From Ostreococcus mediterraneus (lineage: Eukaryota; Chlorophyta; Mamiellophyceae; Mamiellales; Bathycoccaceae): 64,000 nucleotides of DNA. Position numbers and translations under genes: made by a program. The stretch is from the NCBI GenBank assembly GCA_012295225.1, contig WMKK01000012.1:372001-436000 (forward strand). The letters run 5' to 3'. This document shows, one piece after another, positions 10,221-19,257 of the stretch. Below the pieces are notes generated by a model. The model was not told the DNA's origin, searched no databases, and saw only the letters and a program-made list of their open reading frames with translations. Each line of letters opens with the position of its first letter. Position 1 is the stretch's first letter.

Positions 10221-10817
10221 TCACCCCCAACGTTCGCCGCCGCCGAAGACGCGCCGCCACATTCTGTCCTCGTCGCTCGTCTTCGCCGGCCGCGTCGCTT
10301 CGGGCTTCAACCACGGATTCACCGGCGCATTCATCACCCCATGCACGCGCCCCATGGCAAACTCATCACGACCATGCCCATCCAAACCATACGTTTTCGT
10401 GCTCGGAAACGCAAACATCACCACCGCCGCGACGACAAACGCCGGAGCGGCGAGCGCCGCCGCGTACGCCTTGGTTTGCGGCGTCCCCGCCGTGCGCGCG
10501 GCTCCCGCCCCGAACGCCGCCGACGCGCCACCACCACCACCACCACCACCGCGAGACGCATACATCATCGACCGAACCAACGCCTCGCGCGCCTCCACCG
10601 CATCCCTAAACGACGCGTCGCCGCGCACGACGCCTCCACCGCCGCCGCGCGTCGTCGTCCTCCTCCTCGTCGACGTCGACGACGTCGCCACGTCGGGATG
10701 GGCGCGTTTCGCCACCTCCAAAAACGCCCGGCGCACGTCCCCGATCGTCGCCTCGCGCGTCACCCCGAGCACGCGCCGATGCGCATCGAGCCCGTCGTCG
10801 CCGCCCCCGTCCCCCAT
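10221..10817 (-). CDS. J-domain-like membrane protein
   Basis: 198 residues from the ATG at 10817. Residues about 10-40 form a short J-domain-like segment: HRRVLGVTREATIGDVRRAF, then KRAHPD with the HPD tripeptide that stimulates Hsp70 ATPase. The domain is interrupted by low-complexity Thr/Arg and Gly runs. One hydrophobic helix (AAALAAPAFVVAAVVMFAF) follows, and the C-terminus contains a conserved-looking NPWLKPE segment. It is probably a small tail-anchored J-protein of an organelle membrane. An upstream open extension is dominated by CATATGC repeats and is rejected as coding. Its promoter would contain the 22-bp G-box palindrome. Confidence 0.65.
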   Translation of the reverse strand: MGDGGGDDGLDAHRRVLGVTREATIGDVRRAFLEVAKRAHPDVATSSTSTRRRTTTRGGGGGVVRGDASFRDAVEAREALVRSMMYASRGGGGGGGGASAAFGAGAARTAGTPQTKAYAAALAAPAFVVAAVVMFAFPSTKTYGLDGHGRDEFAMGRVHGVMNAPVNPWLKPEATRPAKTSDEDRMWRRVFGGGERWG

Positions 10818-10981
10818 CGTCGCATCGCCCTCGCGCGGCGCTCGATGGGCACTCGACGCCTGTGCGCGGCGCCCCGGTCGACGACGCGCGACCGTCGATC
10901 GGGCGATCGATCGGTCGATGGTGACGTCGTCATCACCGACAACTGTGTTGGCGGTATGCATATGCACAAATGCTATGCATA

Positions 10982-11003
10982 TGCATATGCACGTGCATAT
11001 GCA
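10982..11003. promoter_or_regulatory. 22-bp perfect palindrome centred on a G-box (CACGTG)
   Basis: The central 20 bases GCATATGCACGTGCATATGC equal their own reverse complement, and one more base pair matches on each side. CACGTG is the classical plant G-box bound by bHLH and bZIP factors. It lies about 165 bp upstream of the J-protein ATG and is preceded by further CATATGC copies. Confidence 0.55.
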
Positions 11004-11285
11004 GGATGCACGCCCCCCACACGTGCATACGGCCATAGAAAAACGACTTTTATGTGGGGCATGATTTTTAGAAATACATTGATAGTACAATAATCAAGTA
11101 AATACGAGACGAAATGACTGGCCATTTGAAGGTACGCGACCAGGGTTCAGAAATAAGGGTTTATCCGGCGCATGTTTACACGATCGGTGCTCAAAACACT
11201 CGTATTGTACACCACATGCACGGTATGTATCACACAAACGGTATATTACAAAGGCTTATTATGTGTTAAGTATGTTATGCACGCG

Positions 11286-11306
11286 TATGCAGGCCCGGCC
11301 TGCATA
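11286..11306. repeat. Perfect inverted repeat, 10-bp arms
   Basis: TATGCAGGCC, one C, then GGCCTGCATA. The right arm runs into the second copy of the 21-bp direct repeat that also follows the G-box palindrome at 10994-11014, so the two sites share an element of the TGCATATGCAGGATGCACGC type. Confidence 0.7.
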
Positions 11307-11799
11307 TGCAGGATGCACGCCTCTAGTATGCTGATTCCGCCTTCACAGACCGACAACGCGTCGACCGCGATCGACGGACGATGTCTCGTGCATGGTCTTG
11401 CATGGTCTTAACTATTGGTTACTGTAACGTATTGTACGATGTGTTCGCACAGATAATCAATAATGTAGAACGCACGCGCCGACGGCCCATAGGCAGTAGG
11501 GCGTTGTGCGTTTCGCGAGTACCAGACGGCAGTCTTCGGACGTAGCCATAGAGCATTGGTATGCGCAGGCCAAGACTCCGTACTGCGTCAATTTTTCGAC
11601 TATGTAACACCCGCGTGTGACTCGCGCCGACGCGCAGATCAGCGCGCGTATTCGGATCCAGCCAGACCCCATCTGAGGCTACCAGTCGCGCCCGGGTCAA
11701 CGCACCGGGTGCGTCGTCCATCGCGCGTTCGCCGTCGCATCTTATCCACGGCGCGCGCGAGGGGTGGGGTTTTTTTCGCCCCATCCGCGGCGCGGATAA

Positions 11800-11935
11800 C
11801 GTCGATCGATCGATCGATCGATCGATCGTCGATCGTCGATCGCGGGCGTGCGTGCGTCGATCGACGATCGACGATCGCGGGCGTCGATCGCGGGCGTCGA
11901 TCGCGGGCGCGACGCGTCGATCGCGGGCGCGTGAC
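11800..11935. repeat. TCGA microsatellite and 13-mer tandem repeats
   Basis: About seven uninterrupted copies of the self-complementary tetramer TCGA (11801-11828) are followed by degenerate TCGATCG units. Three to four copies of GCGGGCGTCGATC follow, roughly 140 to 270 bp upstream of the aldolase ATG. The sequence can form long cruciforms. Confidence 0.75.
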
Positions 11936-12072
11936 GCGTTATTGTGACGCGCTCGACGCACGCGACGTTCTCGAACGCGCGACATCTACATAACGCGTGT
12001 GTGCGTGCGTGCGACGCGTGCTCGACACCGAAGACCTCGAAGACCCCACGGACTGGCGACGCGCGCGCGACC

Positions 12073-13284
12073 ATGGCGTGTGCGACGATGATGAAGGCGA
12101 TCGCGGGCGCGACGACGACGACGACGACGACGACGAGGACGACGAGGAGGACGACGACGCGCGGGCGGGCGTCTAGGTGCGTGACGCGCGCGTCGGCGAC
12201 GACGGCCCCGGCGACGCTTAAGCGCGGCGTCGTCACCGGTCAAGACATGATCGACGTGTTGAACCACGCGCGCGAACACGGGTACGCGATTCCGGCGGTG
12301 AATTGCACGATGTCGCCGGTGATCAACGCGTGCTTGGAGGCTGCGAAAAAGGCGAACGCGCCGATGATTGTGCAATTTTCCAACGGTGGTGGTCACTTTA
12401 TGGCGGGGAAAGGGCTCGATAATAAGGATCAACAAGCCGCGGTGCGCGGATGCGTGGCTGGGGCGTTGATGGTGCGCGAGCTGGCTGACGCGTACGGCGT
12501 GCCGGTGATTTTGCACACCGATCACTGCGCGAAGAATTTGCTCCCGTGGTTTGACGGGTTGCTCGAGGCGAATGAAAAGTATTTCGCTCAACACGGTGAA
12601 CCGTTGTTTTCTTCGCACATGCTTGATTTGTCTGAAGAGCCGATTGAGGAAAACTTGGAAATTTGCAAGGAGTACTTGACGCGCATGAAGAAGATCAACT
12701 GCTTCTTGGAGATGGAAATCGGCATCACCGGGGGCGAAGAGGATGGCGTGGATAACAGCGACGTCGCTCCGGAGGATCTTTACTCCAAGCCGGAAGAAAT
12801 CTACCAAGTGTACGAAGCGCTCCAACCGATTGCGCCGGACTTCTATTCCATCGCTGCGGCGTTCGGTAACGTGCACGGCGTGTACTCTCCGGGTAACGTC
12901 AAGTTGACCCCGAAGATCTTGAAGAACGCGCAAGCGTACGTCAAGGACAAGACGGGCTCCGCGAGCGACAAGCCGATCTACTTTGTCTTCCACGGTGGTT
13001 CTGGTTCTTCCCCGGAAGAAATCGCCGAAGCCGTGAGCTATGGTGTCATTAAGATGAACATCGACACCGACACCCAATGGAGCTTCTGGGAAGGCACGCG
13101 CGCGTACGAGGCGAAGAACCACGCCTACCTCCAAGGCCAAATCGGCAACCCGGAGGGCGAGCAAAAGCCGAACAAGAAGTACTACGATCCCCGCGCGTGG
13201 GTGCGTGCTTCCGAGCAAGCCACCGTCGATCGCCTCTTGGGCGCCTACAAGGACCTTGGGGCTATTGGTGCTTGCGCCAAGTAA
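12073..13284 (+). CDS. FBA2: Fructose-bisphosphate aldolase, class II (type A), plastid-targeted
   Basis: 403 residues. It splits fructose-1,6-bisphosphate to DHAP and glyceraldehyde-3-phosphate (or the reverse) using zinc. The match to bacterial type-A FbaA runs the whole length: NGGGHFMAGKG, zinc/catalytic LHTDHCAKN (148-151 HTDH), EIGITGGEEDGVDN, NVHGVYSPGN, FHGGSGSS and NIDTDTQW. The first 45 residues are a Thr/Arg/Ala-rich leader with nine consecutive Thr codons (an ACG microsatellite), typical of a plastid transit peptide. Land-plant plastids use the unrelated class I enzyme, so this is a notable form. The ATG lies in a CCATGG context. Confidence 0.96.
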   Translation: MACATMMKAIAGATTTTTTTTRTTRRTTTRGRASRCVTRASATTAPATLKRGVVTGQDMIDVLNHAREHGYAIPAVNCTMSPVINACLEAAKKANAPMIVQFSNGGGHFMAGKGLDNKDQQAAVRGCVAGALMVRELADAYGVPVILHTDHCAKNLLPWFDGLLEANEKYFAQHGEPLFSSHMLDLSEEPIEENLEICKEYLTRMKKINCFLEMEIGITGGEEDGVDNSDVAPEDLYSKPEEIYQVYEALQPIAPDFYSIAAAFGNVHGVYSPGNVKLTPKILKNAQAYVKDKTGSASDKPIYFVFHGGSGSSPEEIAEAVSYGVIKMNIDTDTQWSFWEGTRAYEAKNHAYLQGQIGNPEGEQKPNKKYYDPRAWVRASEQATVDRLLGAYKDLGAIGACAK

Positions 13285-13733
13285 GGAAAGTTTTTTTTTT
13301 CGTCGCCGCGAGGCGACACGTCGTCCTCTGACGACGCGTCGTCGACGGGTGGCGAGCTGAATTTTTTCCCCTGAGCAACAAAATGAATGTTTTCGCTCAA
13401 GTCGTATGGCAAGGAGCCATTTCTTTTCCACTACGCCGTAGTAAATCCACACGTTACGATTCAATAATCACATTCGATAACTGATTCTCGCTTGAAAAAA
13501 AAGTCACGCGCTCGAGCTTCGCAACGCGCGAGTTACACACAATGTCCGCCCGCGCTGCAAACTGATCGCTTGTTACAAAACAACTACTACATGTACACTA
13601 GCTAAGTGGTGATGATGACATGCTCGTCGGTGGCTTAATTAGAGCGGGCTTGGCGCAACCGCTCGTCGACCGAAACTCGCGGGCGGGTGTTTCGCCGCGC
13701 CGTCGAGGTGCAAGACGAGAGAGTTTTCACTCT
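13285..13733. other. Intergenic, 3' ends of two convergent genes
   Basis: 449 bp between the aldolase stop and the F-box gene stop. It has a poly-T run at 13288-13299, then a hairpin GTCGCC-GCGA-GGCGAC (13302-13317) with a GNRA loop that may mark the aldolase 3' end, and an inverted repeat AGAGAG/CTCTCT at about 13718-13735. No gene is seen. Confidence 0.5.
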
Positions 13734-15355
13734 CTATGCCCGACGTTCGGTACCGCGCACGACAACCTCGAATCCACCAGGCGAGGGCATCGGTTCGTGA
13801 CACATTCCACACGGGTAGATGTACTCGCCATCGATGAGGCGCATGTGCCGGCGCTCGTTCAGCGTGCAATCGACGCAGCTCACGTGACCGCACTCCGGAA
13901 AGAGCGTTAAAATGGGATCAGCGCGTCGACTGCCGACGAGTTGGATAGTGTGTGCGTGATCACACGCCGCAGATTCGCCGCGTTTCCAGCGCGAGACGTG
14001 TTGACTAGTCTCCTTGATAAACTCGGCCACGCGTAACACGTCGCTCTGGCTGTTCAACCGCGCCTCCCACTCTTGAACCTTCGCCGCGTCTCCGATGCGC
14101 TCTTTATACTTGGCTGTGAACTCCTCGACCGATTCAGCGAGCTTTAAAAAGTCGTCTTGATCAACGCGTCCGTGAATACCGCGCGTGTCGTTAACCTTGA
14201 TCCGTACCAAGTCATCTGGCAAGGCGAAAAAGTTGTCGAAAATATACTTGGCCGACACGCCGCTACATCCTCTGACGTTTAACGCGGTGATCTGCTTGCA
14301 CTCATGCATGATGAAACGCATCGTCTCCTCCGTCAACCTTTCGCAGCCTTCTAAATCGATGTACTCTATGGTCGTGTAGCACTTGCGCAGCACTTTGAGC
14401 ACGGAACGATCAGTCAATTGAGAACAGTCGCGCAAGTAGAGCCTTTTGACGCACGAAAACGCGTCGTCATCCTGAACGATACTATACAGAATCTTATCCG
14501 TAATTGACGACTTATACGCCCGCAAATCAACAGATCGCCACACGATAGGGTTTCGCACCGCATCGCGCATCTGTTTATTCACCGTTGACATTGCGATTAA
14601 CTGCTTCGCTTCTTTTCTGAAGTGTCTCAACACCAAGTGCAAGACGTCGTTGGGCATAGTTGTGAAATTCGCCGCCGGACGCGCTTTGGCGCGCGCAAAT
14701 TTAATGAATTCCAACACATAATCTGTGATTTCGTCATCTTGTTCGTACACGTCGTAAACTTCACTGCGAGATGCGAAAAAATAAACATATTTAGTCGACG
14801 GCGTTGAGCGACGACGTTTAAACCTCACGCACCCCTCCAAACGCGCAAGTTCTTCTCGCAACGTGTCTGCTTGATCATCTAAACGCGCGCGTTCTTCAGC
14901 GCTCAACCTAAAACATGTTAAAACACATGCGTGTCAGCACAAAATCGCATCAATAACGCCCTCCGTCATCACTGGTACAGTCAACCGTCGTCGACAGCGC
15001 CCGGAGCGCCGCTCGTCTGGCGTTTCAACGTTTCAACGAAACACTCGCCCACTACGCACCCGCTATCCCGTAATTTAGTAATCACCGACGATAAATCACC
15101 ACAGACCGATTTTACTCGCACGCGTAAGCCAGGCAAGCGCGCCACAGTCGACGCGCTCCGCGAACGAGTCGCGCGGTCCGTCGACGTCTCGCCTTCGAGC
15201 TCGTCTTCTCTCGAGCGCTTCGTCCCGCTCGACCGCCCACCGTCGTGCCCGGGCGTCGCGATGGAGTGCTCAGGCGACGCATCGTTTGGAGTTTGTAATC
15301 CCGGCGATGCGTCGTCCTTTCGTTCCTTGCTCGGCGAGCGCACGGAGGAAGACAT
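13734..15355 (-). CDS. F-box/leucine-rich-repeat protein with RING-like C-terminus
   Basis: Two exons (15060-15355 and 13734-14907) joined by a 152-bp phase-2 intron with donor GTGCGT, branch CTGAC and acceptor TTTTAG; 489 residues. Order: a Ser/Asp/Arg-rich N-terminus, a coiled coil just after the junction, an F-box at about 182-227 (TTMPNDVLHLVLRHF ... NPIVWRSVDL), then about four LRR units of the AMN1/FBXL type (LYLRDCSQLTD, IDLEGCERLTEE, LNVRGCSGV). The end (414-475) has CDH, CGHVSCVDC and CGMC pairs like an incomplete RING. F-box proteins recruit substrates to SCF ligases through SKP1. A RING-like tail on the same chain is unusual. The ATG at 15355 is the first after the upstream spacer; an extra 5' exon is possible. 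Confidence 0.8.
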
Positions 15356-15743
15356 GTCGGCGTGCACACGAAAAGAATTGCTTCGCGCGCGAGACACACT
15401 TTACGAGCGAACCGCGCGCGCCTGACGCCTTGAAACCTAATTCGCGCGCCTCGCGCGGTTCAGAATATATGTGTTCTACGCGTGCGCGCGCGTGGTGGCG
15501 ATCGCACCGATGCGCGACGGCGTGTGAGGACACGTTTGTGGAGCACTTTTGAGTAAACCTGTTCAAACCGCCGACGAGCTCGCGGCTCGCGAGCACGTGA
15601 CGCTCGCCGAACGCGCGAGTGTTGACATCAATGGCGCGCGCGTCGCATAGCTAGCTATTGCGTTGCATTACATGTGCGCGCATTGGATGGGGCGATCGAG
15701 AGCACGCGTGGGAGATGTTCGCGTCGGCTCCACGCGGTATCGG
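15356..15743. other. Intergenic, no gene seen
   Basis: 388 bp between the F-box gene start and the RING-H2 gene stop (both minus strand). It contains alternating CG/TG purine-pyrimidine tracts (about 15480-15495) and a short AT-rich stretch near 15650-15675 but no supported coding frame. Part must be the F-box gene promoter. Confidence 0.5.
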
Positions 15744-16712
15744 TTACGCGGCCCAAGTCGGCGACGCCGACGCGCTCGATACATCTGCCGACGCCGACGA
15801 TCTCGCGCCCGCGCTCGTTGCGGACGATTTATGTTTCGTAAATGCCGCCATGCGATCGACGAGAGTCATTCGGGTGATCTCCGATCGACACGTCGGGCAT
15901 GACGCGTGAAGCCGAAGCCAGGCGACCAGGCACTGTTGGTGAAACGCGTGCTGGCAACGCGTGATGATGGCGATTTCCTCCGCCTCGAGCGTCTCGACGC
16001 ATATCGGACATTCGAGCTCGATTGCTATGGTTTCTTTCTCGCCCTTGTCGTTCACCACGTGCGTTTCGATCATGTTCGTGGCGCGTAGAAACTGCCACCA
16101 TCGAGGACTACCGACGACGCAGCGAGGCAAAAGTTGAACGACGCGCCTGGTCGCCGGCCGGATTCGCTTGTGTTGCTGCTCCCAAAAGCTTTCGTGGTGA
16201 TGATCTCTCGCGAGTACACCTTCGGGCAAGGAGACGATTGCGCGGCGATGTTCGCTCTCTTCGTCATCGTCTCTCGAACGTCTGCGCATAAAATCGCTTT
16301 CGCGTTGAATCGAGAGCTGTCGCCACGCGTCAAATGTTGCGTTGTCGTCACCTATTGCTGAGCCTTCTTCGGCGCGACGCAACACGGATAAAATTTCATG
16401 CGCTTCGGCGGCGTCGGCAACGGACGATGTGGACGATGACGAAGTGTCAAGAAATTCTCGCGGATGCGTCGTCCCGGTTGCGTCCCGCATTCGGCCGTGT
16501 CTCCGTCGGCGAACGCCGCGACAACATCGACGTAGTACGCCATCGCGAAACATGACAAACGTCAAAAAGATTGCGCCGGGGACGACCCATAATAGTGGCC
16601 ACGCGTACGGCGCGCGCTGTGGACGCGACGCGCTCGGATCGTCCGCGCCATCCGTCGCGTTAAACATCAGCTCTTCGCCCAATGTGAGCAGCTCCCGTCT
16701 ATAGCTCTGCAT
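15744..16712 (-). CDS. Membrane-anchored RING-H2 E3 ubiquitin ligase
   Basis: 322 residues from the ATG at 16712. One transmembrane helix near residue 40-60 (PLLWVVPGAIFLTFVMF) is followed by a basic stop-transfer segment. A long Ser/Asp/Arg linker leads to a complete RING-H2 finger: CPIC, then CQHAFHQQC, then CPTC. Such ATL-like proteins ubiquitinate membrane or lumenal-export clients together with an E2. The tail after the finger is Ser/Ala-rich. In-frame codons upstream of 16712 show no conserved sequence and are not used. Confidence 0.82.
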   Translation of the reverse strand: MQSYRRELLTLGEELMFNATDGADDPSASRPQRAPYAWPLLWVVPGAIFLTFVMFRDGVLRRCCRGVRRRRHGRMRDATGTTHPREFLDTSSSSTSSVADAAEAHEILSVLRRAEEGSAIGDDNATFDAWRQLSIQRESDFMRRRSRDDDEESEHRRAIVSLPEGVLARDHHHESFWEQQHKRIRPATRRVVQLLPRCVVGSPRWWQFLRATNMIETHVVNDKGEKETIAIELECPICVETLEAEEIAIITRCQHAFHQQCLVAWLRLHASCPTCRSEITRMTLVDRMAAFTKHKSSATSAGARSSASADVSSASASPTWAA

Positions 16713-16988
16713 TTCGGCGTCGTTTATCGTTCGAGGGCGCGAAAGAGCGTGGGATGGTACGGGTGGTAGGCGAAATGTCGATGTGCGTGCGATGCGATGA
16801 TGTCCGAGGCGTCGACGTCGCGCGTGGGAAACTGTGGCGTCGTCGTGTTGGGGATGTACTGAACGGTTCTCATACGTCACATTTTGATACACTTCATAAG
16901 ACGATACTGATGATAATAACCACGAAACATGGCACGATTGATGAAACTTAGCGTTCCTCAATCATGCGTCTGTCGCTGTGCTGGTAAT

Positions 16989-19229
16989 TTACACCGTGGT
17001 GGTGAGCGGGGAGTTTTCCGCGTCAGCGGCTTCGGAGCTCTTGTCGGTTTTTTCTGGCGATCGATCGTGCGTCAGCATTCGGAGTTTACCTTCCTTCGTA
17101 CCGTACGCGATGCCTTGTCCTGGAATCGGGTGGAAACATGCGGCGTTAACTTCATCTTCAACGGATGGTATGATCCGCACAAGGTGCATGTCCTTGGCGC
17201 TGAAAATTTCCAAAATTGTGTGGACTTGGGAAAACGATTCGGCATCCGCCATAAGAAGGTACAACGATGGATGACGACGTCCATACGCCAATAATACATG
17301 CTCGCTCGTCGGGCTGAACTGAATACTCGTCAAACAATGTGCCGCTTTGACCGCTCGTGCGTTCAAAACCTCACCAAAGTTTGAAGCGTCGATGGAGTAC
17401 GTGCGAAGCTCGCAAATGTAGCGCGTCGTTTCGCCGGTGCTGTTCATCGCGAGCGACGGCGGTGGCCTGCACGCCTGGCACGTGGCGAGATACCGTCCAC
17501 ATGGCGAGAAATGCGCACCCATCTCACTGCATAACACCGTGTGTTCGAGCACAAGCTTTGGTTCCTCAAAGGGTAAAATTTCGAGCTCGCCGTCTTCGTC
17601 GACGACGGTTTTAAAGTTCCACAGCTTCAAGCGCACGATGCAAGGATCCTGGTCACCATTGGACTGTGCCGCCGCCGCCGCCGCCGCCGCCGCCACGCCA
17701 CCGCCCGGTGGCACAAATGCAGGTGGACCCGTGATGCGCATCTGAGCCGCTTCTGTCGCTGGTGCGGTGTGAAAATTGGTGCGTGCGCGAGCCTCGTAGC
17801 GCGAAGCCAACGCCGATAGCATCGGCGCGCGGCTGAGTACACCCAAATTCGCGCGTTGCGGCGCACGAGGCGTCGCGAGCGTAATTGAATTTTCTGCCGC
17901 GCGCGGCGTTTGATCGCTGCGTATCGTCACCGATCGTAAACGCCCTAAAGCCTCGGTTGAGGAAGAGCCTGAACTAAATCGATCCGCTTCGTCTTCGCGC
18001 TGCAGCACGCCGTGTCGCGTCCCAGCTTGGCTTCCCGGCGCATCACGTGCCGCCACGTACACACCCGCCTCTTGATCATAATGTCCATTCGCCATGCGCA
18101 TCCCATGTCTGATTTCACGCGTCAACGCACGATCCATGGACGCCGGATCCATGTCTCTTACCTCAGCCGTCATCGCCGTCGGCCTCCCCGTCGGATGAAA
18201 GTGCACCGCTCGCAACGACCTCGGCGTGCGCAAGAGCACCTTCACCGCCTTCGTTACATCTATCGCCGTCCCATCTGTATTCACCTGCCCGGGCGTGCGA
18301 TACTTTCTATACTTCCACGCGTACAACTTGTGCCCGGCGGTGACGCACAAAATATCACCCTCGTGGTAAAACGCCAAACTCGCGATGGATTTCCCAAAAT
18401 CCCATCGCGCCAGCGCCGCACCGCTTTGCCGGTCCCACACAATCACCGTGTTATCTAAACTCCCACTGGCTAGTATGTCCGAATTCGTGGGGTGAAAACG
18501 CACCACCCACGGCGTTCGACCGTGTCCTTCGAGCGCTCGAACGCGCCCGCCTCCGACGTCGATGAGCTTCACCGTGTGATCGCCGTGCGTACTCGCCAGC
18601 GTTTGACCATCGGGAGAATACGCCACAGCAATCGTACTTCGCGGTGGCGGCGTGAACGGACAATACTTGCCCGCGACGCGACGCAAGGCGTCGGACTCGA
18701 CCCACGCCGCGACGCGGTCGCGCGTCTTCGCGTCATCCAACCTCGCCGCACCTGACGCCGACGTCGACGCCGCGCGCTCGGCATCGGTGCGCGCGGTGAC
18801 ATCGCGCATTACCGCATCGATCGGCGCCCCCGTCAGCGCCCCCGTCGGCGCGTCGGCGGCGTCGGTGGCGTCGGCACGCGTCAAGGATTCTATATACGCA
18901 TCAGTTTCGCGATCGCGCCGGCGTCGGCGTACCGCGCGCGCGCCGCACACGCGCGCGCCATCGCCGAGCTCGCGATCGCGGATGATATCAAACACGTTCT
19001 CGCGCGCGTGCATCGCGAAACGCGTCGACGCCGCGGCGCGCGAGAGGCGCGACCGCGCGCGGAGCTGTGGCGACCGCAGAATCTGACTCTTCGAGTTCGC
19101 GTCTGCGTTCGTCGTCGCCGTCCCGGAATCCGTCGACGCGCGCGACGCACGCATCGCATCGCGTCTCGCGCATTCATCCCGCGCGCACGCGCGTCGCGTC
19201 GTCGCGCGCGCGACGGGTGAAGGTTTCAT
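16989..19229 (-). CDS. AMBRA1-like WD40 protein
   Basis: 746 residues. An Ala/Arg/Ser-rich start is followed by WD repeats: STIAVAYSPDGQTLASTHGD, GRTPWVVRFHPTNSDILASG, NTVIVWDRQSG and IASLAFYHEGDILC. The last 200 residues (HFSPCGRYLATC, CLTSIQFSPTSEHVLLAYG, DEVNAACFHPIPGQGI, YGTKEGKLR) are almost word for word those of the plant proteins annotated as activating molecule in Beclin-1-regulated autophagy. AMBRA1 is a CUL4-DDB1 substrate receptor and autophagy regulator in animals; the same role here is inference. The middle is long and low-complexity with an Ala run. The ATG at 19229 lies 28 bp from the divergent PEX13 start. Confidence 0.88.
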   Translation of the reverse strand: MKPSPVARATTRRACARDECARRDAMRASRASTDSGTATTNADANSKSQILRSPQLRARSRLSRAAASTRFAMHARENVFDIIRDRELGDGARVCGARAVRRRRRDRETDAYIESLTRADATDAADAPTGALTGAPIDAVMRDVTARTDAERAASTSASGAARLDDAKTRDRVAAWVESDALRRVAGKYCPFTPPPRSTIAVAYSPDGQTLASTHGDHTVKLIDVGGGRVRALEGHGRTPWVVRFHPTNSDILASGSLDNTVIVWDRQSGAALARWDFGKSIASLAFYHEGDILCVTAGHKLYAWKYRKYRTPGQVNTDGTAIDVTKAVKVLLRTPRSLRAVHFHPTGRPTAMTAEVRDMDPASMDRALTREIRHGMRMANGHYDQEAGVYVAARDAPGSQAGTRHGVLQREDEADRFSSGSSSTEALGRLRSVTIRSDQTPRAAENSITLATPRAPQRANLGVLSRAPMLSALASRYEARARTNFHTAPATEAAQMRITGPPAFVPPGGGVAAAAAAAAAQSNGDQDPCIVRLKLWNFKTVVDEDGELEILPFEEPKLVLEHTVLCSEMGAHFSPCGRYLATCQACRPPPSLAMNSTGETTRYICELRTYSIDASNFGEVLNARAVKAAHCLTSIQFSPTSEHVLLAYGRRHPSLYLLMADAESFSQVHTILEIFSAKDMHLVRIIPSVEDEVNAACFHPIPGQGIAYGTKEGKLRMLTHDRSPEKTDKSSEAADAENSPLTTTV

Positions 19230-19257
19230 TGATTGCTTCGACTGATTGCCGCAATCG

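Larger units (their letters stand above)
10818..12072. other. 1.25-kb non-coding, repeat-rich intergenic island
   Basis: This is the longest spacer in the window, lying between the divergent J-protein and aldolase genes. It holds CATATGC palindromes around 10960-11030, a 21-bp direct repeat (10994-11014 and 11301-11321), a perfect hairpin at 11286-11306, AT-richer sequence at 11090-11420, and TCGA and 13-mer repeats at 11800-11935. A minus-strand open frame from an ATG at 11784 to 11419 (121 codons) has no recognisable domain. I do not see a convincing gene. Confidence 0.6.

Noticed and set aside
10818-11090. N-terminal extension of the J-protein through the CATATGC repeats
   Set aside because: Reads as Cys/Ile/His simple sequence (CICTCICICI) with no homology; a normal ATG lies at 10817.
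11090-11420. AT-richer segment as a possible transposon remnant
   Set aside because: No target-site duplication, coding relic or terminal repeats beyond the short 21-mer; kept only as a repeat observation.
11986-13464. 492-codon minus-strand frame opposite the aldolase
   Set aside because: Fully antisense to a certain gene; Arg/Val/His-rich and without domains.
14908-14935. Starting the F-box protein at the TTG just after the intron
   Set aside because: TTTTAG with a CTGAC branch precedes it and a phase-matched GTGCGT donor exists upstream, so this is an exon edge, not a start.
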